In this document: one piece after another, positions 17,621 through 27,800 of the stretch
Layout of the letters: every line of letters begins with the position of its first letter
How positions within the stretch are numbered: the stretch's first letter is position 1
NCBI RefSeq assembly: GCF_002754375.1
Contig: NZ_PEFF01000001.1
Location: 6,578,362 to 6,642,361 of the forward strand
From: Variovorax sp. 54
GTDB lineage: Bacteria; Pseudomonadota; Gammaproteobacteria; Burkholderiales; Burkholderiaceae_C
DNA length: 64,000 bases
Reading direction: 5' to 3'
The notes under the pieces: model-generated
Told to the model about the DNA's origin: nothing
Seen by the model: only the letters and a program-made list of their open reading frames with translations
Databases searched by the model: none
Program-made: the position numbers and the translations under genes

Positions 17621-18229
17621 ATGGGCATGAGACGACGCGATTTTTCGCGGGAGGCGCGGCTGCGCGAGCAACTCGGACTGACGGCCATCGAGTTGATGGT
17701 CACGATCGCAATCCTGGCGATCCTGATCGGGATCGCGGCACCGTCGATGACGCGCTTCATCGTGCAGTGGCGCCTTGCCAACGCCGTCAACGCGCTGACC
17801 GGTTCGTTTCGCATCGCGCGCACCGAAGCCATCGCGCGAGCGCGGCCGGTTGTCATCTGCCAACTGGGTGCAGGCACCGCCACCGCTTGCGCAACCGGTG
17901 CAGGCGCCAAGAACCTCGCGGATGGCTGGATCGTCTTCGTCAACAACGACCGCGACGCCACCTCGGACTATTCCGGGTCAACGGGCGACGAATTGCTGCT
18001 TCGCCAGGATGCGCTACCGGGCATCGCGAACATCGCGAACTCGGGACGCTTTGTCTTCCTGCCCAACGGCCTGATGCAGTCGGGCGCCGCCGGCATTCAG
18101 TTCGATGCAACCGGCCTCAAGGCGGCCGACAACCCACCGTGGATGCAGAAGATGCTCTGCATCAGCAGGGTCGGCCGCATGCGTTACCCAACGGACGGCA
18201 CCGATTGTTCCGGTGCTAGCAACGAATGA
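17621..18229 (+). CDS. minor type IV pilin, FimT/GspH family
   Basis: The 202-residue prepilin has a short basic leader and cleavage site G19|L20 with Glu at +5 (LTAIELMVTIAILAILIGIA), then the GspH/FimT globular domain with a late cysteine pair. It would be processed by PilD and help prime pilus assembly at the inner membrane. It opens the minor pilin operon. The Shine-Dalgarno AGGGAGG (17611-17617) is only 3 nt from this ATG and 9 nt from an in-frame ATG at 17627, so the latter may be the real start. Its stop overlaps pilV by 4 bp. About 245 bp separate it from the divergent ogt gene and must hold the operon promoter. Confidence 0.9.
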   Translation: MGMRRRDFSREARLREQLGLTAIELMVTIAILAILIGIAAPSMTRFIVQWRLANAVNALTGSFRIARTEAIARARPVVICQLGAGTATACATGAGAKNLADGWIVFVNNDRDATSDYSGSTGDELLLRQDALPGIANIANSGRFVFLPNGLMQSGAAGIQFDATGLKAADNPPWMQKMLCISRVGRMRYPTDGTDCSGASNE

Positions 18230-18840
18230 AACCCAACCTCCACTGCATACAGCGAGGCGCCACCCTCATCGAGGTGCTGGTCGCCATGGTCATCCTGTCC
18301 GTCGCCCTGTTCGGCATGGCGGGGCTGACCTCGGCGGCCCTCAAATACAACCAGTTCTCCCGCATGCGCGCCACCGGCCTGAGTCTGGTGAATGACTACG
18401 CGGAGCGCGCCCGCGCCAACCTCGCCGGTTTTGCCGCCTACGCCCACGCCAAGGCCTACAACGCAAGCGTGCGCGAGGCTGCAGCCAAAGATCCCACATC
18501 AGCGCCGGACATCTGCAAGGTCGACACCTCCGTGCCCGCCAATCCGATCAACAACTGCGGCGCGGCCATCGCCAAGTACGACCAGTTGCAGTGGCTTACC
18601 AACGTCGCCAACCGCCTGCCGGGAGGCACTGCGTACGTCACCGCCGACCTGACCGCAGCCCCCTCGGGCGTGAAAGGCCTGCCCGCCACGCGCATGCTGA
18701 ACGTCTGGCTGATCTGGAGCGCCATCGAGGAAGGCGCCGGCTTCGGACCGCAGGGGCCGCTGCAGCAGTTCTGTCCCGCCGGTGCCAACATTGCAACCGG
18801 GGCTTCGGTGAACTGCATGTACTTCCGGATCATGCTATGA
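18226..18840 (+). CDS. pilV: minor type IV pilin PilV
   Basis: A 204-residue prepilin with cleavage site G11|A12 and Glu at +5 (ATLIEVLVAMVILSVALFGMAGL), the standard PilV opening. The globular part holds cysteines at KYD-adjacent NNCG and in the C-terminal FCPAG and NCMYF, probably forming disulfides. PilV joins PilW and PilX in the complex that primes the pilus tip and carries PilY1. It overlaps its neighbours at both ends by 4 bp (ATGA), indicating coupled translation within the operon. Confidence 0.9.
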   Translation: MKPNLHCIQRGATLIEVLVAMVILSVALFGMAGLTSAALKYNQFSRMRATGLSLVNDYAERARANLAGFAAYAHAKAYNASVREAAAKDPTSAPDICKVDTSVPANPINNCGAAIAKYDQLQWLTNVANRLPGGTAYVTADLTAAPSGVKGLPATRMLNVWLIWSAIEEGAGFGPQGPLQQFCPAGANIATGASVNCMYFRIML

Positions 18841-19844
18841 GCGCCGCCTTCGTTTCTCCCGCATGCGTGCGTCACCGATCCAGCGGCTTCACGCTGATCG
18901 AGCTGATGGTCGCTTTGACGCTCGGGCTGGTGATCCTGGCCGCGGCCCTGTCTGTCTTCGCAACCTCCAGCCGAAGCAGCCAGTTGTCGGAGCTCGAGAC
19001 GCAATTGAACGAGGACGGCATCCTCGCGCTCAACCTGATCCAGCAACAGCTCAAGCAGGCCGGCTACTCGCAGCAACTCATTCCGAGTAACGGCGCGACG
19101 GTCATGGGCAACTATGCCGGTCCCGCCGTGCGCGGTTGCGACGGCGGATTCACCGACGCTGGGGTTGCCTTCGACAAGCTCTCGTGCGTCACAGGCAATG
19201 GCAGCGATGCCATCGCCATCCGCTACGAAGCCAACATCGACAACACCATGCCCCAGCTCACCGCCTCGACGCTGGCGACGAACTGCCTGGGCAACGCCAT
19301 CAACGCCGCGACACCGACGCAGGTGAGCCCGCCCCCCACACCGGCCCCCGGCACGTTGCCGCCGGGCAACTACACGCTGGCCGACAACCGCTATCTGGTG
19401 ACGGTGGCGAACACGGCCCCCATGCTGTCTTGCCGCGGCATGGAGAAGGGCAATGCCGGGAATGCCGTCGGCACCTCGCAGCCGCTGCTCGCCAATGTCG
19501 AAAGCATGCAAATCCTCTACGGCGTCGCCAGCCTCCCCAGTGCCGAACTCGCGGCCACCTACGACCCGATGCGGCATCAGATCGTCAACTACCTCGATGC
19601 CTCCGGCGTCGACCTCCTGCCCACCACTGGCGTGCTGGCCGACAACACCGAAGACCGCTGGAGCCGCGTGCTGAGCGTGCGCGTGTGCCTGCAGATGCGC
19701 AGCGACCGGCCCGTGCGCGACGCGCCCGTCGGTGGCCTGACCTACAAGCAATGCGACAACATCGACGCGACACGTACCGACGGCTACCTGCGCAAGACCT
19801 ACACCACCACGGTCCTGCTGCGCAATCGCCTGATCGCGCCGTGA
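18837..19844 (+). CDS. pilW: minor type IV pilin PilW
   Basis: A 335-residue prepilin, the usual PilW size, with cleavage site G17|F18 and Glu at +5 (FTLIELMVALTLGLVILAAALSVF). The long variable domain and the phrase DRWSRVLSVRVCLQMRS near the end are typical of PilW. The ATG at 18837 overlaps the pilV stop; the frame is open upstream, but that part lies over pilV. PilW acts with PilV and PilX in the tip-priming complex in the inner membrane and periplasm. Confidence 0.9.
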   Translation: MSAAFVSPACVRHRSSGFTLIELMVALTLGLVILAAALSVFATSSRSSQLSELETQLNEDGILALNLIQQQLKQAGYSQQLIPSNGATVMGNYAGPAVRGCDGGFTDAGVAFDKLSCVTGNGSDAIAIRYEANIDNTMPQLTASTLATNCLGNAINAATPTQVSPPPTPAPGTLPPGNYTLADNRYLVTVANTAPMLSCRGMEKGNAGNAVGTSQPLLANVESMQILYGVASLPSAELAATYDPMRHQIVNYLDASGVDLLPTTGVLADNTEDRWSRVLSVRVCLQMRSDRPVRDAPVGGLTYKQCDNIDATRTDGYLRKTYTTTVLLRNRLIAP

Positions 19845-19846
19845 AC

Positions 19847-20446
19847 ATGACGCACGCCCTCTCTTCTCCGAGCCGCACCGCTGGCAGCCCGCGCGAGCGC
19901 GGCGTGGTGCTGATCGTCACGCTGATCTTGCTCGTGGTCCTGTCGTTGCTGGGAACTTTTGCGATCCGCAATGCCACGCAAAGCGAACGCAGCGTCAACG
20001 GTATCCGCTTGGCTGAAGTCGCCCGTGAGGCCGCCGAGACGGCGCTGCGCTTCTGCGAACAGGTGGCCATCTTCGACGGCGACGGCCAGGACTACACCCC
20101 CTACGCCTCCACCGGCATGCGCGCCAAGATCATCGCCACCACCATCGGCTCCGAGTTCGACCCTAAGGCCGAATGGCGCAAAAGCGCCAGCTGGACGAAT
20201 AGCAATGCCATCAAGGTTCCGCCCGCCTACTTCACGAACGGCGGCGCCAACAGCGACGCGCAGCCGCTGCGCATCGAACCGCGTTGCGTGATCCAGAGGA
20301 TCCAAACCAATGGGACGCCCACGCTGACCGGCTACCTGATCACCGCCCGGGGCTTTGCCAACAACGCCGAGTTCGACGGCTCGACCGGGAAATCCACGCT
20401 AGGCGCTGAAGCATGGCTGCACTCCGTGCTGACGAGCGACAAATGA
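19847..20446 (+). CDS. pilX: minor type IV pilus assembly protein PilX
   Basis: The 199-residue protein has the PilX N-terminus RERGVVLIVTLILLVVLSLLGTFAIRNATQSER, a hydrophobic segment with the DUF/PilX N-domain form where Val replaces the usual Phe at +1 and the acidic +5 residue is absent. A GTG at 19841 that overlaps the pilW stop is an alternative start. In related systems PilX bridges the other minor pilins and PilY1. It is 4 bp upstream of pilE. Confidence 0.87.
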   Translation: MTHALSSPSRTAGSPRERGVVLIVTLILLVVLSLLGTFAIRNATQSERSVNGIRLAEVAREAAETALRFCEQVAIFDGDGQDYTPYASTGMRAKIIATTIGSEFDPKAEWRKSASWTNSNAIKVPPAYFTNGGANSDAQPLRIEPRCVIQRIQTNGTPTLTGYLITARGFANNAEFDGSTGKSTLGAEAWLHSVLTSDK

Positions 20447-20450
20447 CCTC

Positions 20451-20954
20451 ATGTCCCTTCTTCACATGACACACCCACGTTCCATTTCCCCACGCTCCGG
20501 CCGCGGCTTCACGCTGATCGAAGTCATGGTCGTCGTCGCGATCGTTGCCATCCTGGCGGCCATCGCGATGCCGAACTACCAGGAGTACGTGCGGCGCTCC
20601 AAACGCGTCGAGGCCCAGGGCGTGCTGATGGAGGCTGCGCAGTTCATGCAGCGCTACTACTCGGCCAACGACCGCTACACCCTCGCGTCGGGTCAGACCA
20701 CCGCACAGACCGAGCAAAAGAGCAAAACGGGAAGCCTACTCCCCACGGCCCTGCAGCAGTCGCCCCAGTCAGGCACGCCCAACTACACCATCGCCGTCTT
20801 CGCCAGCGACGACCCGCCTGCCTACACCCTCCAGGCCACCCGAACCGGGAGCATGAGCGGCGACCGATGCGGCATGTTGACCTTGAGCGGCCAGGGCACC
20901 CGGGGCGTGAAAGACCAGGCCACAGGCCTTGGGGCTGCGGATTGCTGGAAATAA
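20451..20954 (+). CDS. pilE: type IV pilin PilE
   Basis: The 167-residue prepilin has cleavage site G19|F20 with Glu24 at +5 (FTLIEVMVVVAIVAILAAIAMPNYQEYVRRSKR), an unusually canonical opening. The globular domain ends with a Cys pair (RCGML and ADCWK) like PilE minor pilins. Another ATG lies five codons in. In Pseudomonas pilE follows pilY1; here it precedes it, 54 bp upstream. It is probably a minor subunit rather than the main pilin, judged from its operon. Confidence 0.9.
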   Translation: MSLLHMTHPRSISPRSGRGFTLIEVMVVVAIVAILAAIAMPNYQEYVRRSKRVEAQGVLMEAAQFMQRYYSANDRYTLASGQTTAQTEQKSKTGSLLPTALQQSPQSGTPNYTIAVFASDDPPAYTLQATRTGSMSGDRCGMLTLSGQGTRGVKDQATGLGAADCWK

Positions 20955-21008
20955 GCCGCACATGCCTCACCCCATGAAGCCCCTCCTCCGAACGTCAGGA
21001 AAGATCGC

Positions 21009-24000
21009 ATGACCACCACGCGCCAGACTCTTGTTCCGGCCTCCGCCACAGCGTCGCACATGTTGCGGGCGTTCGTCGGCCTTGCTGCATTGGGTGCTGC
21101 GCTACTGCCCTTCGGCACCGCACTCGCAGTGACTGCGCCAAGCCAAGGCCCGCTCTACAACGCCGTGCTAGGCGCCAAGCCCAACCTGATGTTCGTGCTC
21201 GACAACTCCGGGTCGATGGCGTTTGAATTTCAGGAAGGCTATTCAGTTGTCGACGACTGTCCAAAAACCGGGACAGTTTGCGAGGGCAAATATGGTTGGT
21301 ATTCCATGCGATCGAGTGATGTCAACAACCAGTATTACAACCCATCCATCACTTATCTCCCTCGAATCGAGCCAAATGGAGATAAGAAAATCAATGAAAT
21401 CGAATTCGTTGAAAATCAGTCATCCAGGATATTTGGCTACTATGTAGCAGAAGCAAAATACAAATGGTCTGACGTAAGATATATTCCACTGTATACGGTT
21501 TATTCTTCTAATGCCTCCATTCCCAGCGGCAGCAAGTTTACCTATTTCCAATGCAGCCAGGGAAATTGCGCAGACTCATCAAAAAGAACAGTTGTTAATC
21601 TCACCTATCCAGCCAGCGCCGAAATCTTTCCTGCTCCGGCCGGGCACAAACGAACGGATTGCATAGAAAATACAAAGGGCTGCACGGCCGGTGAAGAAAT
21701 AAAAAATGTTCTTAATTGGTACAAATGGTATCGAAGTCGCGCGCTGGCAGTGGGCACCGCAGTGGGGCAGGCAATGCAAAGCTACGACAATAAATTTCGA
21801 ATCGGATACTCTCAATACAATCAAATTGACTTCAAAAACGAAAAAAGCGAAAGGGCAACCGACATCGTCCGCGGGGTTCGCTACTTCAAAGACGAAAATG
21901 AAGCTGACAAGAAGTGGAAAACACAGTTTTACGACTGGCTCTACGGAATAGTTCCAATCTCGGACACGCCGAGCCACAACGCCTTGTTTCTGGCCGCCGA
22001 TTATTACGATGGCAATCGCAATTCTGCCCGAGGGAATCCGTGGAAAAATGATCCCACAAGCTCAGACCCAACTGACGACAAGAACGATTTAAGCTGCAGG
22101 CGCGCTTACGCCATCATGTTGTCCGATGGCGCATGGAATCTTGGCACATCATTGAACGACGATAAAAAATATGCCAGCATTCAAGGGGGAATTTACAGTC
22201 GAAATCCACCAAGCAATGAAACCAATTTTCAATTTGACCCCAAAGGTGCCACGGGTTTCGATAGCGCAAATGACGCCATTCGATTGAAAGCGCGGAACCT
22301 CTATATTCCCTACGGCGACGAAGGAGTCAGCAGCTACGGGCTTGCCGACCTGACTGCCTATTATTTTTGGCACAAGGACTTCTCCAGCACCCTGCCCAAC
22401 AACGTTCCCGTCGTGGACAGCCAGCATAACCCCACGTTTTGGCAAAACATGACCACCTACACCATTGGCTGGGGGTTGACGCCATCCGGCAATCGACCGG
22501 GTGCGACGACGGGCCTGACCTGGAACCAAATAGAAAAATACAACAATGATTGGCTCGCCGGCAGTCAGGTGACGAAGCCTCAGTGGGCCGTCGGAAACCT
22601 GAACCTGGAGAAATCGGCCGCCGCCGATGCCCGACGCGTCGACGACTTTGTCCGTGCCGGCTTCACCGGCGGCGGTCGCGCCTACAGCGTGTACTCGGGC
22701 GACGACATGCGCCGAGCCCTGGACAACGCGCTGAGCAGCATGGTCGGTTCCGGCAATGACGCGGGCGCAGCGGTGTCGGGCAACAGCAATGAATTCCAGA
22801 CGCTGGCAGGCCAGTACAAGTACACGACCGAGTATCAGACGGCAGACAACAGCGGTGACGTCAAGGCCTTCCAACTGGACGCCAACGGCAATGTGGATGC
22901 CAACAAGCCGACGCCGGCTTGGTCCGCCAATGCCAAGATGCCGGCGGTGGACAAGCGGGCGATCTTCACCTTGTCGAACTACGACCCCGACGCGCCCCGC
23001 AACGCGTTGCGCACGGCGCTGACCTGGGGCACCCGGCTGGACAGCCTGCCAGCCGACCTCAAGACTCTGCTGAACAAGGACACGCTGCAGCCGCCTGACG
23101 AGCGCTTCATCCGCTACATGCTGGGCGATGACCCGCAGAAGAATACGAAGGGCACGGTCTACCGGCTGCGCAAGCAGCCCATCGGTGCCTCGGTCAACTC
23201 GCCGCCGGTGTTCGTGGGCGGGCGCATCGACATGGGCTACAACACCTACGGGTCTGTCGACGGCAAGGGCTCTTATGCAGCCTACAAGACAAGGAAGACC
23301 ACGCTGCCCCCCACCATCTTCGCGGCCACCAACAACGGCAAGGTGCACGTGCTGGACGCGGGCCGGAACGCCGCCACGGCCGGCACTGAGCTGGCCGAGT
23401 TCATGCCCAAGGGCGCCATGGCTTCGCAGATCGACCTGGCGAATCCGAATTTCCGATTCCGCTACACGCTCGACGGACCACTGGTAGAGCACGACGTGTA
23501 CGACAAGCCCGCCCCAAGCGCGGACGCAAGCTGGCGCCAATTGGTATTCGGCACGGGCGGGCGCGCGGGCCCTTTCATGTACGGCCTGGAGTCGCCCATG
23601 AACGCCGCCGACCGGACGCCGACCCTGAATCACTTTCTTTGGGAGGTGAACAACAAGGCCATCGGCTACGCCGATCTGGCCCACATCACCAACAACCCTG
23701 CCGCCGGCCAACTGGACGACGGCACCTGGGTCATGTTGACGGGCAGCGGCCACTACCCGGAAGCCGGCAAGCAGGTCGGGCTGTATGTGGTGGAGGCACT
23801 CACCGGCAAGCTCAAGAAGTTCATTCAACTCCCCGCCAGCTACGGCGGCGACGCTACAGGCGGCAACCGCGGCCTGGGCGGCGTGGTTGCGGTGCGGGAC
23901 ACCACCCGCCGCATCGTGGCGGCCTACGCCGGCGACGCCAACGGCAACCTGTGGCGTTTCGACCTGCGAAGCGCCAAGCTCACAGCATCCATTCCCAGGC

Positions 24001-24851
24001 TGCTGTTCACTACGCCGGAGGGCAAGAAGCAGCCCATCTACGCCGCGCCGACATGGCAGGTTCATCCCGGCGACGGAAAGGCCTGCACCTACAGTGCCAC
24101 GTCTCAGTGCGGCGCCATCGTGGTGGTCGGCACGGGCATCCTGCTGGACGAAGGCGACCTGACCATGCCGGCCACGAAGCAGGCGCTCTATGGCATCTGG
24201 GACCAGACACCGATCGGAGGCGACGACAAGGCCGGGGCCATCCCGGTCAGCGTCGAGAATCTGGTGACACAGACCCTCGATCCAGTAATCAAGTCTGGGG
24301 CCGGAATCGAAAAGGGGAAGAACTTCTACCAACTCAGCGCGAATGCCGTCGACTGGACAAAGAAGAATGGATGGCTGCTGAACCTCGGCACGATCACCTA
24401 CCCCGGCGCGATGGAGAACGGCGAGCGCGTGGTCGGCGACTTGGCCAACCTGGGCAGCAGCGTGATCGTCTCGTCCTTCCTGCCTGAAGACAAGAAGCAA
24501 GGCATCGAGTCCTGCACGGCCACGGGCAGCCTGCCCAACATCATCTATGTGCTCGACGCTCTTACCGGCAAGAACAAGAACTCCTTCGATGTCGATGCCA
24601 ACGGCACCTTCGACGCGTATTCGGCCGTCTCGATCCCCGGCGGCGGTTTCACGCGCGGCAACGTGAATTCGCGCAACATGATCGGCCAGCCCAACGAAGG
24701 CCAGCCCGACGGCAAGCCCAGGAGCAGTTGCACCAACGAAACCGGCTACCTTACCGGCGTGGGCGGCACGCAGAGAGTCGGCGATGGCTGCCCGCCGGAT
24801 TCCCGGGCTTGGCGCCGCAGTTGGCGCCAGGTGGTTTCTCCGCCCTTCTGA
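21009..24851 (+). CDS. pilY1: PilY1, type IV pilus tip adhesin/assembly factor
   Basis: This 1280-residue protein has a signal peptide (about 1-41, ending ALA) and a von Willebrand A-like domain with the MIDAS start DNSGSM (Asp65, Ser67, Ser69). From about residue 730 a PilY1 beta-propeller follows (PPVFVGGRIDMGYNTYG, and GDANGNLWRFDL at 975-986, the family hallmark). The end RRSWRQ resembles other PilY1 tails. It is secreted, sits at the pilus tip and links adhesion to surface sensing. The coding DNA from about 21220 to 22560, covering most of the VWA region, is far AT-richer than either flank, with A/T-ending codons such as AAA and GAA. It is the last gene of the minor pilin operon. Confidence 0.94.
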   Translation: MTTTRQTLVPASATASHMLRAFVGLAALGAALLPFGTALAVTAPSQGPLYNAVLGAKPNLMFVLDNSGSMAFEFQEGYSVVDDCPKTGTVCEGKYGWYSMRSSDVNNQYYNPSITYLPRIEPNGDKKINEIEFVENQSSRIFGYYVAEAKYKWSDVRYIPLYTVYSSNASIPSGSKFTYFQCSQGNCADSSKRTVVNLTYPASAEIFPAPAGHKRTDCIENTKGCTAGEEIKNVLNWYKWYRSRALAVGTAVGQAMQSYDNKFRIGYSQYNQIDFKNEKSERATDIVRGVRYFKDENEADKKWKTQFYDWLYGIVPISDTPSHNALFLAADYYDGNRNSARGNPWKNDPTSSDPTDDKNDLSCRRAYAIMLSDGAWNLGTSLNDDKKYASIQGGIYSRNPPSNETNFQFDPKGATGFDSANDAIRLKARNLYIPYGDEGVSSYGLADLTAYYFWHKDFSSTLPNNVPVVDSQHNPTFWQNMTTYTIGWGLTPSGNRPGATTGLTWNQIEKYNNDWLAGSQVTKPQWAVGNLNLEKSAAADARRVDDFVRAGFTGGGRAYSVYSGDDMRRALDNALSSMVGSGNDAGAAVSGNSNEFQTLAGQYKYTTEYQTADNSGDVKAFQLDANGNVDANKPTPAWSANAKMPAVDKRAIFTLSNYDPDAPRNALRTALTWGTRLDSLPADLKTLLNKDTLQPPDERFIRYMLGDDPQKNTKGTVYRLRKQPIGASVNSPPVFVGGRIDMGYNTYGSVDGKGSYAAYKTRKTTLPPTIFAATNNGKVHVLDAGRNAATAGTELAEFMPKGAMASQIDLANPNFRFRYTLDGPLVEHDVYDKPAPSADASWRQLVFGTGGRAGPFMYGLESPMNAADRTPTLNHFLWEVNNKAIGYADLAHITNNPAAGQLDDGTWVMLTGSGHYPEAGKQVGLYVVEALTGKLKKFIQLPASYGGDATGGNRGLGGVVAVRDTTRRIVAAYAGDANGNLWRFDLRSAKLTASIPRLLFTTPEGKKQPIYAAPTWQVHPGDGKACTYSATSQCGAIVVVGTGILLDEGDLTMPATKQALYGIWDQTPIGGDDKAGAIPVSVENLVTQTLDPVIKSGAGIEKGKNFYQLSANAVDWTKKNGWLLNLGTITYPGAMENGERVVGDLANLGSSVIVSSFLPEDKKQGIESCTATGSLPNIIYVLDALTGKNKNSFDVDANGTFDAYSAVSIPGGGFTRGNVNSRNMIGQPNEGQPDGKPRSSCTNETGYLTGVGGTQRVGDGCPPDSRAWRRSWRQVVSPPF

Positions 24852-24867
24852 CACGAACCCGGGGTGA

Positions 24868-24886
24868 GCGGCGCTGCCAACGCCGC
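24868..24886. terminator. GC hairpin between convergent pilY1 and oxidase genes
   Basis: A perfect 6-bp stem (GCGGCG/CGCCGC) with a 7-nt loop lies in the 40-bp gap between the two convergent stop codons. There is no T-run on either side, so intrinsic termination is uncertain. Confidence 0.35.
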
Positions 24887-24891
24887 CAATC

Positions 24892-27800
24892 TCAAAGCAT
24901 CATGTGCCGCGCCAGCAGCACCGCCACATGCACCGCCTCGCGCTGCGCCCCATCGCCAATCTGGTGCCGGCAGCTCGTGCCGTCGGCCACGACGATCGCA
25001 TCGGGCCTGGCGCGGATGGCGGGCAGCAGGCTCGCCTCGGCCATCTGCATCGACACCTCGAAGTGGCTCGCTTCGTAGCCGAAGCTGCCGGCCATGCCGC
25101 AGCATGAGCTCTCGATCAGCTCGGGCTCGGCGCCCGGAATCAGCTTCAGCACCTCCATGATCGGGCTCACCGCGCCGAAGGCCTTCTGGTGGCAGTGGCC
25201 GTGCAGCAGGATGGGCGCGGTGGCGGGCTTCAACGCGAGTTCGAAGCGGCCGGCCTTGCGTTCGCGGGCGATGAACTCCTCGAACAGCAGCGCCTGCTTC
25301 GCGACGACTTGCGCCTTGTCGCCGAAGCCCATCACCAGCGTTTCGTCGCGCAGCGTGAGCAGGCACGAGGGCTCGAGCCCGACGATGGGAACACCCGCCT
25401 GCGCCAGCGGCAACAGCGCGTCGATCAGCGCCCCGGCGCGCACCTTCGCTTCGTCCACCATGCCGCTGACCAGGAAGGTCCGGCCGCAGCAGTGGTGCCC
25501 GCCGCCCTTCTCCACCGTGTGCAGCGCATAGCCTGCGGCGTGCAGCACGCGCGCGGCCGCAAAGACGTTCTCGCTTTCGAAGGTGCCGTTGAAGGTGTCG
25601 ACGAACAGCACGGCGACCTTTTCGCCGCGCGCCGCAGCAGCCAGCACCGAGGTCTGATCGGAAAACAACCCCGCCGCCACCATGTCCTTGCCGCGCCAGA
25701 AGGTGTCGGTGCGCCATTCGGGCAGCGAGCGCTTGGCTGAAAAGCCCAGCATCTTCTCGCCCAGCCATGCCGCACCCGGCACGCGGTTGCGCAGGTTCAG
25801 CAGCCAGGGCATGCGGCTCGCGCGGTGCGCGTAGTCGGGCATGTAGGCGACCAGCCTGTCTTTCAGCGTGTGGCCGTGGCGCTTCTTGTAGTGGTCGAGA
25901 AACTCGATCTTCATCTTCGCCATGTCGACGCCGGTCGGGCAGTCGCGCTTGCAGCCCTTGCAACCGACGCACAGGTCCATGGTGTCGTGCATGGCCTCGC
26001 TGGTGAAGGCGTCGGCGCCGAGCTGGCCCGACAGCGCCAGGCGCAGCGTGTTGGCACGGCCGCGCGTCAGGTGCTGCTCGTCGCGCGTCACGCGGTAGCT
26101 CGGACACATGGTGCCGGCGTCGAACTTGCGGCAGTGGCCGTTGTTGTTGCACATCTCGACGGCCTTCGCGAGGCCGCCTGTGCTGTCGCCGCCGGTGCCA
26201 GGCGCGGTGGTCAGCTCGGTCACGGGGTCGGCGTTGACGTTCCAGCCCGACCAGTCGAGCACCGGCTTCAGTTCGATGCGGCGGTAGGGCTTCGGCGCCG
26301 TGGGCGGCGCAAAGCGGAACAGCGCGCCGTCGTCCATGCGCGGCGGGTCGATGATCTTGCCGGGGTTGAACAGCCCGATCGGGTCGAGCTGCTGCTTGAT
26401 CGCGCGAAAGGCCTCGTTGATCGCCGGCCCGAACTGCCATTCGATCCATTCGCCCCGGCAGAGCCCGTCGCCGTGCTCGCCGCTGAACGCGCCCTTGTAC
26501 TTGCGCACCAGCGCGCTGGCCTCTTCGGCAATGGCGCGCATCTTGGCGCCGCCGTCGGCGCGCATGTCGAGAATCGGCCGCACATGCAGCGTGCCGACCG
26601 AGGCGTGCGCGTACCAGGTGCCGCGGCTGCCGTACTTCGCGAACACCTCGGTCAGCCCGTCGGTGTATTCGGCCAGGTGCTCGAGCGGCACGGCGCAGTC
26701 TTCGATGAAGCTCACGGGTTTGCCGTCGCCCTTGAGGCTCATCATGATGTTGAGGCCGGCCTTGCGCACTTCCCACAGGTTCTTCTGCCGCGCGTCGTCG
26801 GCCATCTCGACCACGCTGCCGGGCAAGCCGAGGTCGCCCATCAGCTCGACCAACTGCTTCAGCTGCGGCAGCAGCCCGGCCTTGTCGGCGCCCGAGAACT
26901 CGACCAGCAGGATGGCGGCCGGCTTGCCGATCAGCGCCGTTTCCACCGTCGGCTTGAAGGCCGGGTTGGCCAGGCTCAGCTCGATCATCGTGCGGTCGAC
27001 CAGCTCCACCGCCGTCGGCCCGAGCTTCACGATGTGCTGCGCGGCGTCCATGGCCGCATGGAAGGTCGGGAAGTTCACGATGCCCAGCACCTTGGCGCGC
27101 GGCAGCGGCGCGAGCTTGAGCTTCAGGCTGCGCGTGTAGGCCAGCGTGCCTTCGGCGCCGATCAACAGGTGCGCGAGGTTCACGCTGCCGTCGGCGGTGT
27201 AGGGCCGCTCGCTCTGGTTGTCGAAGATGTCGAGGTTGTAGCCCGCCACGCGGCGCATCACCTTGGGCCAGTGCTGCGCCATGGCGTCGCGGTGCTCCTG
27301 CGCCAGCCCGTGCACGAACTGCGCAATGCCCGCTGCGCGCGCGCCGAGCGTGGTCACCGGACCGAACTCAACCAGCTCGCCACTCGACAGCCACGCGCTC
27401 GCGCCCAGCACGTTGTGCACCATGTTCCCGTAGGCGATGGAGCGCGAGCCGCAGGAGTTGTTGCCCGCCATGCCGCCCAACGTGGCCTGCGCGCTGGTCG
27501 ACACGTCGACCGGGTACCAGAGCCCGTGCGGCTTGAGCTGTGCGTTCAGGTGGTCGAGCACCAGTCCGGGCTCGACCGTCGCCGTGCCCTCTTCCACGTT
27601 CACATCGAGCACCTTGCGAAAGTGCTTGCTGTTGTCGATCACCAGCGCCGCGCCCGTGGTCTGGCCGCATTGGCTGGTGCCGCCGCCGCGTGCCAGCACC
27701 GGCACCTTCAGGTCGCGTGCGATGTCGATGGCGGTGGCGATGTCGCGCTCGTTCGTCGGCACGAAGGCGCCGACCGGCGTGATCTGGTAGATCGACGCGT

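Noticed and set aside
22149..24854. A 901-codon open frame antisense to pilY1
   Set aside because: It has no recognisable domain, its composition mirrors the sense gene, and pilY1 is clearly coding on the other strand. Long antisense frames are common in G/C-rich DNA.
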